From assembly GCA_018971765.1 (NCBI GenBank), contig JAGXAA010000060.1, positions 1 through 5,301 of the forward strand: a stretch of 5,301 bases of DNA, in the 5' to 3' direction. Position numbers and translations under genes: made by a program. This document shows positions 1 to 4,678 of this stretch, in pieces (the first letter of the stretch is position 1; every line of letters begins with the position of its first letter). The stretch comes from Patescibacteria group bacterium (GTDB lineage Bacteria; Patescibacteriota; Minisyncoccia; Phycocordibacterales; GWA1-40-21). The notes under the pieces are model-generated. The model was not told where the DNA came from. It ran no database searches and was given only the letters and a program-made list of their open reading frames with translations.

Positions 1-836
1 ATAAATTCGCCCAAGTCTCCGTCCAAGACTTTATCGATATCGCGAACCTCAACATCCGTCCTGTGATCCTTTATCATTTTGTAGGGATGAAAGACATACG
101 ACCTTATCTGATTGCCCCACTCTATTTCCATTGTCTTGCTCACATAAAGTCCTTGCTCTTTCTTCTTTCTCTCTTCTTCGCGCAATTTATAAATCTTGCC
201 TTTCAAGATTTCCAGCGCTTTCTCTTTATTTTGCGCCTGCGACCTTTCTCCGCTAGCGTGAACCGACAGATTGGTCGGCAAATGCACCACCCTCACGGCG
301 GTCTCTCTTTTGTTCACATTCTGCCCGCCCGGCCCGCTGGATTTTGAAGTTTCAATTCTCAATTCGCTCTCGGGAATTACAACTTCGCCAGTTTTCTCAA
401 GCTTCGGAATCACTTCCACCAAAGAAAAAGAAGTGTGGCGAAGTTGTTTAGCGTTGAAAGGAGAAATCCTCACCAAGCGATGCACGCCGGACTCGTTTTT
501 AAGAGCGCCGTAAGCGCCATCCCCTTTAATCTCAATCGTAATGTTGCGATAACCGCCGTGGTCATTTTCGTTTTGATGAATTACGAAATAAGACCATCCT
601 TTAGCGTCAAAATATTTACGATACATTTCAATTAAAATTCTTGAAAAATCTTCCGCGTCATCTCCGCCCGCGCCGGAGAGTATAGTCATAATCGCATCGC
701 CTTTGTCGTATTTCCCCACTCCCGCGACTTCTTGTTTAAGTCCGTTAAGCTCCTTTATTGCCGCCTGCGCTTTCACTTTATCCTGCCAAAAATCCGCCGA
801 CTGCATCAGCGCCTCCAGCTCCTTTATTTTTGCCAT
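1..836 (-). CDS. prfB: Peptide chain release factor 2 (partial, C-terminus beyond window)
   Basis: RF2 recognises UAA and UGA in the ribosomal A site and triggers peptidyl-tRNA hydrolysis in the cytoplasm. Seen: 278 residues before the left edge. The stop-codon-reading motif SPF is at about residues 125-127 (RF1 would have PxT). The catalytic GGQ is at 170-172 in GPGGQNVN, and the family block WGNQIRSYVFHPY is at about 240-252. The N-terminal domain is short: only about 50 residues precede the conserved SGAGGDDAED block, which normally lies much further in, so much of domain 1 is missing. No programmed UGA frameshift is visible. I chose ATG 836 because AAGGA lies 4 nt upstream. ATG 848 (MKDKMAK) is in frame and would be nearly leaderless from the TATACT box. 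ATG 899 is also in frame but adds a non-RF2 hydrophobic stretch. Identity is very secure; the start is less so. Confidence 0.95.
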   Translation of the reverse strand, partial: MAKIKELEALMQSADFWQDKVKAQAAIKELNGLKQEVAGVGKYDKGDAIMTILSGAGGDDAEDFSRILIEMYRKYFDAKGWSYFVIHQNENDHGGYRNITIEIKGDGAYGALKNESGVHRLVRISPFNAKQLRHTSFSLVEVIPKLEKTGEVVIPESELRIETSKSSGPGGQNVNKRETAVRVVHLPTNLSVHASGERSQAQNKEKALEILKGKIYKLREEERKKKEQGLYVSKTMEIEWGNQIRSYVFHPYKMIKDHRTDVEVRDIDKVLDGDLGEF

Positions 837-855
837 TTTATCCTTCATATTTTTT

Positions 856-861
856 AGTATA
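856..861 (-). promoter_or_regulatory. Putative -10 box for prfB
   Basis: TATACT on the minus strand lies 7 nt before the in-frame ATG at 848 and 19 nt before the ATG at 836. There is no convincing -35 box. The expected transcription start falls at about 848-850. The message would therefore be leaderless from ATG 848, or have a 12-nt leader carrying AAGGA for ATG 836. Confidence 0.4.
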
Positions 862-941
862 TCAGATTTGTCAGCAAAAAATAAAAACCAAACTGACATC
901 CAATCTCGGTCTTTTGGACATTGAATGTTGAACAATGAGTG

Positions 942-984
942 AAATAAAAAGCTCGCAAGGTTTTTATCCTTGACGAGCTTTTTT
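942..984. terminator. Bidirectional intrinsic terminator
   Basis: The arms AGCTCGCAAGG (950-960) and CCTTGACGAGCT (968-979) pair with one bulged A, around a T-rich loop. A run of Ts follows on the plus strand (979-984), and TTTTTATTT follows on the minus strand. The hairpin sits 2 nt past the stop of the 70-aa minus-strand gene and would insulate prfB from it. Confidence 0.85.
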
Positions 985-985
985 G

Positions 986-1198
986 TTAATCCCACAAACG
1001 TTCAAACTCTTGAACATTTGTGAACATCCGGTCTCCTTTGTATCCTGTTTTTTGAAAATAATATTTCAAAAATATGGAGCAATCTTCGTTGATTGTTGCT
1101 TCATATTTTCCTGTTTCCATTGAGTAGTTTTTGTAGACTGTCCCATCTTTCTTGAAACCGCGGGCTTCAAGACTTTTTTCGACATCTTTTTTATCCAT
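986..1198 (-). CDS. Small ORFan protein, 70 aa
   Basis: I do not recognise this gene. It encodes a 70-residue soluble, charged protein with a Lys/Glu/Asp-rich N-terminus (MDKKDVEKSLEARGFKKDG), several Tyr/Phe residues in the middle and a single Cys. It shows no signal peptide or membrane segment. The start has a good ribosome site, GGGGGTGAG about 9 nt upstream, like the AAAGGGGTGA of the 275-aa gene in this window. A TTGACA promoter lies further upstream (1316-1321) and an intrinsic terminator follows directly (942-984), so it looks like a self-contained transcription unit. Its ATG overlaps the TAA of a possible 32-codon upstream ORF. The pattern LxxRGF followed by a Tyr-rich segment faintly resembles the 63-aa protein at 4170-4361, but this is too short to be meaningful. 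Confidence 0.7.
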   Translation of the reverse strand: MDKKDVEKSLEARGFKKDGTVYKNYSMETGKYEATINEDCSIFLKYYFQKTGYKGDRMFTNVQEFERLWD

Positions 1199-1296
1199 TA
1201 AATAAACTCACCCCCTTTTTTCTTTATTTTTAATTTAAAAAGAACAAATATCTCATTTAAATCTGAAGTGGTTATTTCATTGTCTAACTTAAACAT
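1198..1296 (-). CDS. Possible 32-aa upstream ORF overlapping the 70-aa gene
   Basis: An ATG-initiated frame (MFKLDNEITTSDLNEIFVLF..., Lys-rich C-terminus ending GGEFI) stops at TAA 1200-1198, which shares its A with the ATG of the 70-aa gene (TAATG). That arrangement is typical of translational coupling. Against it, GGAG is only 1 nt from the ATG, and the best -10 box (TATGTT) overlaps the start codon, so a transcript from that promoter would lack the start. It may be a chance open frame in the leader. Confidence 0.2.
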   Translation of the reverse strand: MFKLDNEITTSDLNEIFVLFKLKIKKKGGEFI

Positions 1297-1321
1297 ACTC
1301 CATATTAACGCTCTATGTCAA
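1292..1321 (-). promoter_or_regulatory. Putative sigma-70-type promoter of the 70-aa gene
   Basis: On the minus strand a perfect TTGACA (1321-1316) is followed after 18 nt by TATGTT (1297-1292). The expected start at about 1285 gives a leader of roughly 85 nt before the ATG at 1198. The spacing is good but the -10 box is only a 4/6 match. Confidence 0.45.
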
Positions 1322-1409
1322 ATTTAAAATTTTCAAACATATTTTTCAGTAGCTCTTTTGAACAACCGAAAGAACTCATTGGAATGAATCTTAGAATTAT
1401 AAATTTAGT

Positions 1410-2639
1410 TTAATGTCCCGAATTTCCTGAAGTATCAATAACACCGTCAAAAATTTCTTTGTTTTCTGGACCGTCAACTTTGATAGTGCCCCAAGCGCCG
1501 CGATCCATCCTCGCCAAAGCGTGGTCAACTAAGATGTAATTGCCGGGCACTTCAAATTCAACTTCGGCCACCGTCGCTCCGCCGGCGGGGACAATCGTTG
1601 TCTGCACGTTCTTATGAGGTTCGGAACTGATGGAAGCATCCGGATAAACTTTGTCAAAAATCTCTCCGATGAGATGGAAAGAAGAAACGAGATTGACTCC
1701 GCCGTTGCCGAAATAGATCCTTATTTTGTCGCCGACTTTCGCATTCATATTGCCCGCGGCGCCTTTGGTCCTGCCATTGAAAACTACGTATTCTGGATGT
1801 CCTTCAAGCATTTTCTTGGCGTCAAAAACTTGCAATCCTTGATCCCCCATGTCGTCCGCCGTATAAAATTCTCCCTGCATCACGTAAAATTCTTTATCGA
1901 CTTTCGGCAATCCTTCCTTCGGCTCCACTAAAATAAGTCCGTACATACCGTGCGCCATATGAACGGCCGGATCGGGGTGGGCGCAATGATACACATAGAG
2001 ACCGGGATTAAGCGCTTTGAAAGTCAGAGTCTTCGACTCGCCCGGCAATACGCCGGTAACGATCGCGCCGCCACCCGGTCCGTTGACGGCGTGAAGATCA
2101 ATACTGTGAGGATTGACGCTGGAAGGATCATTATTAAGCGTGAGTTCAACCGTGTCGCCTTCCTTTACCCTAAGAAACGGTCCGGGAATTTTGCCGTCAA
2201 ATGTCCAATAAGGCATAACCACCCCGGGCGACATTTCAGAAACAACTTCCTTGGCGGTAATTTCAATCTTCACTTTCGTCGGCTCTTTGCGGACGATCGG
2301 AGCGGGAATGTCATTCGGGTCTCGCGCGATATCGGCGACTTTTTCCATCCTGCCGACATTTTTGAAAAATGCCAGTATGTTTTTCAAAGGAATTGCCGGA
2401 CCGTTCGCCGGGCCGAATGTCTTTAAAGAAAAAGGGTATTCGAGCCGCGTTGACAAAACTTTCGGAGCGAATAAAAAAAGGTAAACGCCTAAAAGCATCA
2501 GGAAAATGGAAAGAATGGTCTTGGGCAAATTCAGTCTGTAAAGCGCCCAAAATACAAAGAATCCTCCGACTATGACGGCGACAATAATGCCCGCGCTTTG
2601 GATAATGAGAAATTTTACGAGATATAGGTACTCAAACAT
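1410..2639 (-). CDS. nirK: Copper-containing nitrite reductase, class II, membrane-anchored
   Basis: NirK reduces nitrite to nitric oxide at the extracytoplasmic face using copper. Two hydrophobic segments (about 8-34 and 40-58) anchor the N-terminus, followed by a linker and two cupredoxin domains (about 120-240 and 245-390). All key residues are visible. Type 1 Cu ligands are H178, C219, H227 and M232 (HCAHPDPAVHMAHGMYG). Type 2 Cu ligands are H183 (in NPHSIDLH), H218 and H373 (LVDHAL). The catalytic pair is D181 and H322 (SSFHLIGEIFD). The spacing and the GMYGLILVEP and NLVSSFHLIGEIFDKVY blocks match Neisseria AniA-type (class II) enzymes. No extra cytochrome or azurin domain is fused. The ATG at 2639 lacks a clear Shine-Dalgarno, but it is the only start giving the membrane anchor. 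The gene stands alone: no nos, nor or electron-donor gene is nearby. NirK has been reported in some Parcubacteria. Confidence 0.95.
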   Translation of the reverse strand: MFEYLYLVKFLIIQSAGIIVAVIVGGFFVFWALYRLNLPKTILSIFLMLLGVYLFLFAPKVLSTRLEYPFSLKTFGPANGPAIPLKNILAFFKNVGRMEKVADIARDPNDIPAPIVRKEPTKVKIEITAKEVVSEMSPGVVMPYWTFDGKIPGPFLRVKEGDTVELTLNNDPSSVNPHSIDLHAVNGPGGGAIVTGVLPGESKTLTFKALNPGLYVYHCAHPDPAVHMAHGMYGLILVEPKEGLPKVDKEFYVMQGEFYTADDMGDQGLQVFDAKKMLEGHPEYVVFNGRTKGAAGNMNAKVGDKIRIYFGNGGVNLVSSFHLIGEIFDKVYPDASISSEPHKNVQTTIVPAGGATVAEVEFEVPGNYILVDHALARMDRGAWGTIKVDGPENKEIFDGVIDTSGNSGH

Positions 2640-2678
2640 GTTTTTAAAAATTAAAAAGATTACACTTCCAACTCTTTA

Positions 2679-2707
2679 AGTATATAGATTTTAAGATGTC
2701 AGAGCAA
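2679..2707 (-). promoter_or_regulatory. Putative nirK promoter
   Basis: On the minus strand, TTGCTC (2707-2702), a 17-nt spacer and TATACT (2684-2679) give an expected start near 2672 and a leader of about 33 nt with no Shine-Dalgarno. A perfect palindrome lies just upstream of the -35 box. Confidence 0.5.
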
Positions 2708-2715
2708 ACTAACTG

Positions 2716-2736
2716 CTTGGGAGTTCAACTCCCAAG
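2716..2736. repeat. Perfect 10-bp-arm palindrome between tRNA-Thr and nirK
   Basis: CTTGGGAGTT (2716-2725) and AACTCCCAAG (2727-2736) are exact reverse complements around a single C. The palindrome lies 7 nt beyond the 3' end of the tRNA and 8 nt upstream of the nirK -35 box, centred about 54 nt upstream of the predicted start. It could be an operator for nirK or a tRNA 3' processing/termination hairpin. No T-run follows on the minus strand, so a standard terminator is unlikely. It does not match the FNR consensus. Confidence 0.55.
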
Positions 2737-2743
2737 TTGATTG

Positions 2744-2816
2744 AGCCAAAGGTGAGGATCGAACTCACGACCCCCGCTTTACGAAAGCGGTGCTCTGCCA
2801 ACTGAGCTACTTTGGC
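2744..2816 (-). tRNA. tRNA-Thr (anticodon CGU)
   Basis: A full cloverleaf can be drawn. The acceptor stem is GCCAAAG/CTTTGGC. The D arm is GCTC...GAGC with AGTTGGCA. The anticodon stem is CCGCT/AGCGG with loop TTCGTAA, so the anticodon CGT lies at 2783-2781. The variable loop is normal, and the T arm is GTGAG-TTCGATC-CTCAC. Anticodon CGU reads ACG, threonine. The discriminator is U and CCA is not encoded, so a CCA-adding enzyme would be needed. A CATAAT box at 2828-2823 is a plausible -10 element for it. Confidence 0.96.
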
Positions 2817-2930
2817 TTGAATATTATGCCACTTTTACATTAACAAAAAATTATCTCGAAATCCATATTCTTGCAAAAGGTTGTGGGTCTTAGGTGGTGG
2901 GTTGTGGATTTTTTATGATAAAAAATATAC

Positions 2931-2976
2931 AAAAAAAGGGAGAGGACTGCGCATTTTATTCCGCACATCCTCTCCC
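2931..2976 (-). terminator. Strong intrinsic terminator of the three-gene ribozyme operon
   Basis: GGGAGAGGA (2938-2946) pairs with TCCTCTCCC (2968-2976). An inner TGCG/CGCA helix extends the stem. On the minus strand it is followed immediately by seven Ts (2937-2931). It lies 52 nt after the stop of the 275-aa gene. Confidence 0.9.
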
Positions 2977-3027
2977 TTCCCTATTGTAGGTTTTTCAAAA
3001 AAACTTCCCGAAAAATTTTTACCTTGA

Positions 3028-3855
3028 TTATCTTGTTTTTATTAACTTTATTTTTTCATAGTGCCAAATCCCAACAGTGCTGAGATTTCCTTCCAGCCCT
3101 TTTTTCACACAATCAGGGCAAATTTTAAACTCAACAACTTCAGATCTGGGAAACATTGAGTCGCGAGCTCCATGTCCATGACCCTCAATAACTTCCGTCC
3201 AAACAGCATGAAACTCCATCTTTTCACCCTTTGGTGAAAAGCAAAATTGGCAAGGGATTCTAACATCAGAGTCAAGAATTAGTTTCCTCCATCTCATTCG
3301 CTTACCATAATCAAGATGATAAGCTCCTGGAGCCATCTCATCGTTTGATGTTATGATCTTTTCTCCTCTGCTAAAAACTCCAAATGGGGTTTTGTATATT
3401 ATTTCCCACTCCTCATTCTCATATATCTTCCCTCCTTCTTTTTCTTTTGATCCAATCAACCTAGCTTTTTTCTGTACAAACTTAGTACAGAATACTGCAT
3501 AGGGATCTTCATAAGTCCCAAGTAATGAGGAATCCCCGCACCCATTATGAAACTCAGACTCCTTAGGAATCATGAGATCTTTGTCTTTAACCCATATCCC
3601 ATCGGAGATAATTTCTCCTTTCCATGAAGATATAGCCAAAGTTCTAAATGGATCCTGTAACTCCTTGAAAGGAGGACGATAATTAACAGACTCCGCCCAA
3701 CTATAATCCCACACTGATCTAGCACAAAAATAAAGACCGTCATAACGCACGGCATTCATGTATGCCTCGATCTCAATGTTTTCTTCTTTCAACCTTCCTT
3801 TACTACATTTTTTCCACTCTATTTCTGTTGTTTGCTTGAATTTAACTGTTATCAT
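3028..3855 (-). CDS. Uncharacterised protein with two CxxC pairs, 275 aa
   Basis: I do not recognise the family. The 275-residue protein is soluble, rich in Lys, Glu and aromatic residues, and has no signal peptide or membrane segment. Two Cys pairs, CQFC (202-205) and CPDC (246-249), with H216, H226 and H228 between them, could bind one zinc as a ribbon or treble-clef-like knuckle near the C-terminus. The N-terminal 200 residues (FCARSVWDYSW, WEIIYKTPFGVF) show no motif I can name. The ATG at 3855 has AAAGGGGTGA upstream with about 3 nt spacing to GGTGA. It is the last gene of the unit driven from 5084-5111. Its leader holds repeat E1 and two further hairpins, and its own terminator lies 52 nt downstream. 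Ribozyme cleavage at 4125/4124 would give it a separate message of about 1.2 kb. An HNH-like nuclease was considered but lacks the HH or HN core. Confidence 0.85.
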   Translation of the reverse strand: MITVKFKQTTEIEWKKCSKGRLKEENIEIEAYMNAVRYDGLYFCARSVWDYSWAESVNYRPPFKELQDPFRTLAISSWKGEIISDGIWVKDKDLMIPKESEFHNGCGDSSLLGTYEDPYAVFCTKFVQKKARLIGSKEKEGGKIYENEEWEIIYKTPFGVFSRGEKIITSNDEMAPGAYHLDYGKRMRWRKLILDSDVRIPCQFCFSPKGEKMEFHAVWTEVIEGHGHGARDSMFPRSEVVEFKICPDCVKKGLEGNLSTVGIWHYEKIKLIKTR

Positions 3856-3895
3856 CTTTCACCCCTTTCTAGTTAAATTTTGAGACTCTAGACCG

Positions 3896-3929
3896 TCCCT
3901 TTTAATAATTCAAGAATCATTAAAAGGGA
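3896..3929. repeat. Long hairpin in the leader of the 275-aa gene
   Basis: TCCCTTTTAAT (3896-3906) and ATTAAAAGGGA (3919-3929) are exact complements. The inner bases continue the pairing through one wobble, giving a stem of up to 16 bp. It is 40 nt upstream of the ATG and has no T-run after it on the minus strand, so it is probably a leader structure rather than a terminator. A weak TTGAAT-N17-TAGAGT promoter-like pair overlaps its downstream arm. Confidence 0.6.
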
Positions 3930-3965
3930 TTTCTCAATAATAATCATTCCTTTCACTCTTTTTTC

Positions 3966-3984
3966 CTAAATTTCAGAAATTTAG
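3966..3984. repeat. Small hairpin after leader repeat E1
   Basis: CTAAATTT and AAATTTAG form an 8-bp stem with a 3-nt loop, 7 nt downstream of E1 in the transcript. A related ATTTCTGAAATT follows repeat E3, so it seems to be part of the shared leader module. Confidence 0.5.
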
Positions 3985-3991
3985 TTTAACT

Positions 3992-4045
3992 TTCCAACAC
4001 TGAATTTTACCCACCCTCATCGGCAAGCAAAATTCAGTGTTGGAA
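3992..4045. repeat. Leader inverted repeat, copy E1
   Basis: The arms TTCCAACACTGAATTTT (3992-4008) and AAAATTCAGTGTTGGAA (4029-4045) form a perfect 17-bp stem with a 20-nt interior. On the minus-strand RNA the interior TTGCC can pair with GGTAA if a small bulge (TTGC) is allowed. Identical arms recur at 4413-4549 and, partly degenerate, at 4983-5035. Each copy lies upstream of one gene of the unit. Confidence 0.9.
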
Positions 4046-4064
4046 TACAATATTTGGTTTTCAA

Positions 4065-4076
4065 TTTTAAAGAACA
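4065..4076 (-). promoter_or_regulatory. boxA-like antitermination motif
   Basis: TGTTCTTTAAAA followed by TTGAA on the minus strand resembles the rrn boxA (TGCTCTTTAACA in E. coli, TGTTCTTTGAAA in Bacillus). It sits between the hammerhead and leader repeat E1. A related GATCTTTGAAAATTGAA occurs after the main promoter. Assignment rests on sequence resemblance only. Confidence 0.35.
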
Positions 4077-4079
4077 ATT

Positions 4080-4130
4080 CTGTTTTCACTCTTTCGAGAT
4101 CATCAGCGCCGATACGCATCGGCGGAACAG
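4080..4130 (-). ncRNA. Hammerhead ribozyme, type III (copy HH1)
   Basis: Read on the minus strand, the elements occur in order. Stem III 5' strand is CTGTT (4130-4126), followed by cleavage-site C17 (4125). Stem I is CGCCGAT/ATCGGCG with loop GCGT. The core CTGATGA is at 4106-4100. Stem II is CTC/GAG with a GAAA loop. Then come G12-A14 (GAA, 4087-4085) and the stem III 3' strand AACAG (4084-4080). Stem III pairs 5/5. The cleavage triplet UUC fits NUH, so the cut falls between 4125 and 4124. A U-U mismatch at the base of stem II is a deviation that may slow it. It lies between the 63-aa and 275-aa genes and would separate their messages. Confidence 0.85.
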
Positions 4131-4165
4131 CGGGAAGTTTGTATTAAACAAATACAAACTTCCCG
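4131..4165. repeat. 3' hairpin abutting hammerhead HH1
   Basis: CGGGAAGTTTGTATT (4131-4145) pairs perfectly with AATACAAACTTCCCG (4151-4165), a 15-bp stem with a 5-nt loop. On the minus strand it starts 4 nt after the stop of the 63-aa gene and ends exactly where ribozyme stem III begins. After cleavage it would sit at the 3' end of that message with a 6-nt tail, where it could block 3' exonucleases. Confidence 0.85.
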
Positions 4166-4169
4166 TTTA

Positions 4170-4361
4170 CTACTTTGCGACCCTAACATAGGTCGCATCA
4201 GACTGGTGGTTACAATTTGTATACTTTGCAAACTCATACCCCTCCCTTATTTCTAAGGAAAAGCCACGATTAACTAGCTCTTCCTTTGTCTGATAATAGT
4301 CGTAGTGATCACTGAGATCACCACTACCAAAAACTCCGCTAACAATTTTTTTAAACTTCAT
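4170..4361 (-). CDS. Small ORFan protein, 63 aa
   Basis: I do not recognise this gene. It encodes 63 residues: a basic, hydrophobic start (MKFKKIVSGVFGSG), then an acidic and aromatic stretch (SDHYDYYQTKEE) and a single Cys near the C-terminus. It is too short and polar for a membrane protein. The coding call rests on a textbook ribosome site (AGGAGG at 4374-4369, 7 nt spacing) and a tandem stop (TAG TAA). It is also placed between leader repeat E2 and a 3' hairpin plus hammerhead, the same layout as the 85-aa gene upstream. Cleavage at both hammerheads would leave it alone on a 484-nt RNA. Function is unknown. Confidence 0.7.
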   Translation of the reverse strand: MKFKKIVSGVFGSGDLSDHYDYYQTKEELVNRGFSLEIREGYEFAKYTNCNHQSDATYVRVAK

Positions 4362-4412
4362 TTTCTATCCTCCTTTTTTAAAAACCTCATAAGAAACAAA
4401 ATAAATTTAACT

Positions 4413-4549
4413 TTCCAACACTGAATTTTACCCACCCTTTGAATAAGCCCCACGCCAATTTGTTAAATCAATGCGGGACAAACCTTCTTCGCGTCATTTC
4501 GGTTTTTATCCGAAAATTGATGCGGGGTAAGCAAAATTCAGTGTTGGAA
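4413..4549. repeat. Leader inverted repeat, copy E2 (with large internal domain)
   Basis: The same 17-base arms as E1, at 4413-4429 and 4533-4549, are here separated by about 100 nt. On the minus-strand RNA the interior starts GCTTACCCC and ends GGGTGGGT, so TTACCC/GGGTAA can extend the stem. Inside are a TTTCGG/CCGAAA hairpin and two near-copies of CCCGCATYRATTT, 50 nt or so apart. E2 sits in the leader of the 63-aa gene. Confidence 0.9.
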
Positions 4550-4556
4550 TGGGTTT

Positions 4557-4614
4557 CTGTTTTCGTTCCGCTGTTATTAGCGAAGCTCATCAGTGCCATC
4601 ATTAGGCAGAACAA
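4557..4614 (-). ncRNA. Hammerhead ribozyme, type III (copy HH2)
   Basis: On the minus strand: stem III 5' strand TTGTT (4614-4610), cleavage-site C17 (4609), stem I TGCC/GGCA with a 7-nt loop. The core CTGATGA is at 4593-4587. Stem II is GCTTCGCT/AGCGGAAC (one C-A mismatch, one wobble) around AATAAC. Then GAA (4564-4562) and the stem III 3' strand AACAG (4561-4557). The cut falls between 4609 and 4608 after UUC. Stems I and II differ wholly in sequence from HH1 yet remain paired, while core and stem III 3' strand are identical. It separates the 85-aa and 63-aa genes. Confidence 0.85.
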
Positions 4615-4616
4615 CA

Positions 4617-4641
4617 GGGAGAAGTTTTAAAACCTTCTCCC
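4617..4641. repeat. 3' hairpin adjoining hammerhead HH2
   Basis: GGGAGAAG (4617-4624) pairs with CTTCTCCC (4634-4641). Pairing can extend through the GTTTT/AAAAC interior with a bulge. On the minus strand it lies 37 nt past the stop of the 85-aa gene and 2 nt before stem III of HH2, matching the hairpin-hammerhead layout at 4080-4165. No T-run follows on the minus strand. Confidence 0.75.
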
Positions 4642-4678
4642 TTTAAAACCCCTAGCACTCTGTTGGTGATGGGTAAAC

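Noticed and set aside
63..635. Plus-strand frames opposite prfB
   Set aside because: Antisense shadows of a conserved housekeeping gene.
919..937. Short inverted repeat CATTG...CAATG upstream of prfB as an operator
   Set aside because: Only 5-bp arms; expected by chance in AT-rich spacer.
1614..2484. Several plus-strand frames opposite nirK
   Set aside because: They are antisense shadows of a clearly coding gene; the products match nothing and lack ribosome sites.
2879..2908. G/T-rich tract with two GGTTGTGG copies, as a G-quadruplex
   Set aside because: Mostly GG runs with few GGG; at best a weak two-layer quadruplex with no functional context.
2909..2925. AT-only palindrome (TTTTTTAT/ATAAAAAA) as a second terminator
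   Set aside because: Without GC pairs it is too weak, and it lies beyond a strong terminator.
4131..4165. Intrinsic terminator for the 63-aa gene
   Set aside because: The hairpin is excellent but no T-run follows on the minus strand; the hammerhead follows instead.
3992..4614. Retron msr-msd or diversity-generating element
   Set aside because: Paired inverted repeats and structured RNA are present, but there is no reverse transcriptase gene in the window.
4439..4630. Plus-strand 63-codon frame across the E2 and hammerhead region
   Set aside because: It runs through the inverted repeat and ribozyme, has no ribosome site, and opposes all supported transcription here.
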